Shown here piece after piece: positions 61,892-64,000 of a DNA stretch of 64,000 nucleotides (the stretch's first letter is position 1; each line of letters opens with the position of its first letter). The DNA lies in the NCBI GenBank assembly GCA_964521255.1, contig CAZFRM010000007.1:119633-183632 (forward strand), read 5' to 3'. The translations under genes were made by a program, and so were the position numbers. The stretch is from ZC4RG29 sp964521255 (GTDB taxonomy: Bacteria > Bacteroidota > Bacteroidia > Cytophagales > Cyclobacteriaceae). Below the pieces are notes generated by a model. The model had not been told where the DNA came from and made no database searches. It was given only the letters and a program-made list of their open reading frames with translations.

Positions 61892-61976
61892 CGGAGAGAG
61901 AGGGATTCGAACCCTCGATACCTTGCGGTATACACGCTTTCCAGGCGTGCCAGTTCAGCCACTCCTGCACCTCTCC
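61892..61976 (-). tRNA. tRNA-Ser(GGA)
   Basis: 85 nt, no encoded CCA. Acceptor GGAGAGG pairs with TCTCTCC; anticodon loop CTGGAAA between stems CACGC and GCGTG gives anticodon GGA (Ser, UCC/UCU); the long variable arm TATACCGCAAGGTATC fits a class II tRNA; T arm GAGGG TTCGAAT CCCTC. The spacer to exbB (61569-61891) contains GC-rich degenerate repeats built on TCCGCCGAAGCTCGCC and no gene. Confidence 0.95.
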
Positions 61977-62037
61977 AGAAATTATGCTGGCTTTAAAAGC
62001 GCACAAATAAATTAAGAAAATGAGCGGCAAGCAAGGA

Positions 62038-63099
62038 TCAATTTGACATTTCCCCGGCAATTGACTGGCTCAATTTGAGCGAAGCTTTTTCTGGTCCATA
62101 CTCCCCAAGAAGCAACATCAACTTGGCAACCGCAGCCTCAGTGGTCATATCGCTTCCGCTAACCACACCTATTCGTTGAAGTTCTTTACTCGTTTCATAA
62201 CGTCCCTGTAATACCATGCCGCCAGGACATTGCGAAATATTCAGCACAATCACTCCCTTATCTATTGTTGCTTTCAACGCGTCAATGAGCCAGGTTAAAA
62301 CAGGAGCATTGCCTGAACCAAATGTTTCTAAAATCAGTCCTTTTATTCCCGGCGTATTCAGAATAGAAGTCACTGTGTTTTGTGAGATTCCTGGAAACAA
62401 TTTTAAAATGGAAATGTTTTCATCGAATCTACTCCTAAGCTGAAGCGCATCACGATTGTCCTGGTGAATAGCAGAAAAGTTATAATCGATTTTTACTCCT
62501 GCTTTTGCCAGTGGTGGATAGTTACCGGATTCAAACGCATCAAACTGCATGCTTTCTACCTTTCGCGACCGGTTTCCACGAAGCAACTCATAATCAAAAT
62601 AAATACACACTTCAGGAACAATTGCTTTCCCATCTTTCCGGGCAACGGCAATTTCAATGGCCGTGATCAGATTTTCGCGGGCGTCAGACCGTGGTTCACT
62701 TATTGGCAATTGTGCGCCAGTAAAAACAACCGCTTTGTTCAAACCCTCCAGCATAAAACTTAATGCAGAAGCTGTATAAGCCATGGTGTCTGTTCCGTGA
62801 AGTACTACAAATCCATCATGCTGATCATAATCATCATATATAGTAGAGGCGATAACCTTCCAATGTTCGGGCGAAATGTTAGATGAATCAATAGGCGATT
62901 CGAAAGAAACCACCGTTAACTCGAGGGCAAGATTTTTTAAAGTAGGCAGATAACCCAGGATAAGACTGAAATCAAGAGGTATGAGTGAACCATCCTGGTC
63001 ACTCACCATTCCAAAAGTACCACCAGTATAAATAATGAGCACCTTCCCTCTTGTCGGTGATGGGGTGGCGGTATTAATGCTTGTCCTTTTTAACTTCAT
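62038..63099 (-). CDS. ansA: Type I L-asparaginase
   Basis: 353 residues, family length. Converts asparagine to aspartate and ammonia. Seen: YTGGTFGMV with the nucleophile Thr (about 24-32), VLHGTDTMAYTASALSFML (second Thr-Asp pair, about 98-116), VVFTGAQLP, and LETFGSGNAP (about 250). No signal peptide, so cytoplasmic as expected for type I. Ends 8 nt after the TatD gene and is probably co-transcribed with it. Confidence 0.93.
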   Translation of the reverse strand: MKLKRTSINTATPSPTRGKVLIIYTGGTFGMVSDQDGSLIPLDFSLILGYLPTLKNLALELTVVSFESPIDSSNISPEHWKVIASTIYDDYDQHDGFVVLHGTDTMAYTASALSFMLEGLNKAVVFTGAQLPISEPRSDARENLITAIEIAVARKDGKAIVPEVCIYFDYELLRGNRSRKVESMQFDAFESGNYPPLAKAGVKIDYNFSAIHQDNRDALQLRSRFDENISILKLFPGISQNTVTSILNTPGIKGLILETFGSGNAPVLTWLIDALKATIDKGVIVLNISQCPGGMVLQGRYETSKELQRIGVVSGSDMTTEAAVAKLMLLLGEYGPEKASLKLSQSIAGEMSN

Positions 63100-63107
63100 C
63101 CAGGATG

Positions 63108-63881
63108 CTATAAATTCTTGAATATTAATCCCGCATTCTCAGTCGAAGTTTTCTGCACTTCTTCTACACTAATCTTTTTTATGTCAGCGATTTTTTCGGC
63201 AATCAGCGGAATGTAAGCAGGTTCATTTCTTTTACCCCGATGGGGTACCGGAGCAAGGTAAGGGCTATCGGTTTCCAGAACAATGTGCTTTAAATCAACC
63301 GCTGGCAGTACTTCATCAAGTCCGCTTTTCTTAAAAGTTACCACACCTCCAATGCCCAGGTAAAAACCAAGATTAGTTATCCGGTTGGCCTGCTCAATGG
63401 TTCCACCAAAGCAATGGAAAATGCCGGTCAGCTTTTCATCATTTATTTTTTCGACGATGTCGATTGTCTCATCCAGGCTTTCACGACAATGAATAATAAT
63501 TGGAAGCCCATACTGTTTTGCCCATGCTACCTGAATAGAAAATGCTTCTTGCTGCTGAGGCCAGAATGTTTTATCCCAATACAGGTCGGTGCCAATCTCG
63601 CCAACGGCAGCAAACTTTCTTTTCGTCAACCACTCTTCAACCATGTAGAGTTCACGTTCGAAACCTTTCTTCACCGAGCAAGGATGAAGACCCATGGCAG
63701 CAAAACAAGTATTGGGAAAACGACTTTCCGTCTCCAGCAAATCATCAACCGATGCATGATCAATGTTGGGCATCACAATTTTTTGAACGCCAAGATCAAT
63801 GCACTTTGAAATTATGTCTACCCGATCCTGATCAAAATCTTCCAGGTAAATATGTGCATGTGTATCTACGAAATAACTCAT
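63108..63881 (-). CDS. tatD: TatD-family metal-dependent deoxyribonuclease
   Basis: 257 residues from ATG 63881 (MSYFVDTHAHIYLEDFDQDR, the family start); a 17-codon upstream extension to 63932 has no conserved features. Seen: DTHAHIYL (H-x-H), AVGEIGTDLYW (metal Glu), IIHCRES (His) and GIFHCFGG, ETDSPYLAPVPHRGKRNEP. Likely 3'-5' exonuclease or hydrolase in DNA repair or quality control. The remaining 119 bp to the right edge hold nothing recognised. Confidence 0.94.
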   Translation of the reverse strand: MSYFVDTHAHIYLEDFDQDRVDIISKCIDLGVQKIVMPNIDHASVDDLLETESRFPNTCFAAMGLHPCSVKKGFERELYMVEEWLTKRKFAAVGEIGTDLYWDKTFWPQQQEAFSIQVAWAKQYGLPIIIHCRESLDETIDIVEKINDEKLTGIFHCFGGTIEQANRITNLGFYLGIGGVVTFKKSGLDEVLPAVDLKHIVLETDSPYLAPVPHRGKRNEPAYIPLIAEKIADIKKISVEEVQKTSTENAGLIFKNL

Positions 63882-64000
63882 GGGATATATTGTACGCAAT
63901 ATACATTTAAGATTTGTAGACGGTTCACCCAATCCAGTTGTATGAAAATCCCTTCGGGCAATGTCATTAAGTTAAGAGGCTATAATAAGCAAAGGGCTAT

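Noticed and set aside
63882..63932. 17-codon N-terminal extension of TatD
   Set aside because: The family begins at MSYFVDTHAH; the extension has no conserved residues.

Overview
The window reads as a chromosomal piece of a member of the Bacteroidota, most likely a Cytophagales-type bacterium (the genus cannot be fixed from sequence alone). The evidence is a type IX secretion (T9SS) C-terminal sorting domain, SprB-like repeat adhesin sequence, a GxxExxY gene, an ExbB/ExbD/ExbD cluster, a fused E1 alpha/beta dehydrogenase, RNase P RNA with Bacteroidota-style flanks, and many -7 boxes of the form TAnnTTTG. A run of exactly 100 N at 20819-20918 marks a scaffold gap, so this is a draft assembly.

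Layout. 1-2495: a partial secreted adhesin with 267-bp tandem repeats and a small secreted partner. 2656-8898: a conserved membrane-anchored protein, a candidate 6S-like small RNA, smc and an ABC exporter. 8899-16542: repeat-rich spacer, two membrane proteins, a small secreted protein with a C-terminal membrane tail, a 1519-residue T9SS substrate and a minisatellite. 16543-17858: a cluster of four decayed toxin-antitoxin (TA) modules, with antitoxin-like frames largely kept and toxins cut down, next to a displaced copy of the start of ftsX. 18008-23215: ftsX, a DUF3098 gene, uppP, truB and ribF, with truB and ribF separated by an array of inverted-repeat elements, one of which carries a GxxExxY gene. 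23413-32076: acetoacetyl-CoA synthetase; a GH3-MntA-HepT'-dxr-rseP operon; Uma2; a DegP-like protease. 32284-37859: dnaA, methylmalonyl-CoA mutase small and large subunits, and an intact PIN TA module. 38110-42753: FAH hydrolase, SDR, HNH nuclease, NlpC/P60 hydrolase, smpB and tsaD. 42765-50457: tamB, a DUF2279 protein, an unrecognised small protein, rnpB and a sigma-54-type response regulator that lacks its DNA-binding domain. 50461-64000: LuxE-like enzyme, lipoproteins, E1 dehydrogenase, alanine dehydrogenase, HsdR-N protein, AMP nucleosidase, MFS carrier, ExbB/ExbD cluster, tRNA-Ser, asparaginase and TatD.

How it fits together. Most genes are housekeeping: envelope (uppP, tamB, rseP, ftsX, NlpC), translation quality and tRNA or rRNA processing (smpB, tsaD, truB, rnpB, tRNA-Ser), isoprenoid and cofactor supply (dxr, ribF), and acyl-CoA metabolism (acetoacetyl-CoA synthetase, methylmalonyl-CoA mutase, E1 dehydrogenase). 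The accessory material sits in a few intergenic pockets. The most unusual is the truB-ribF array: four elements share CTGACG/CGTCAG ends and a 31-bp constant linker. Where both are complete they also share imperfect inner inverted repeats. One carries a PD-(D/E)XK-like GxxExxY gene, one complete copy looks like an internal-deletion derivative, one has a different core and one is interrupted by the gap. The second is the toxin graveyard at 16.5-17.9 kb, echoed by the truncated HepT inside the dxr operon.
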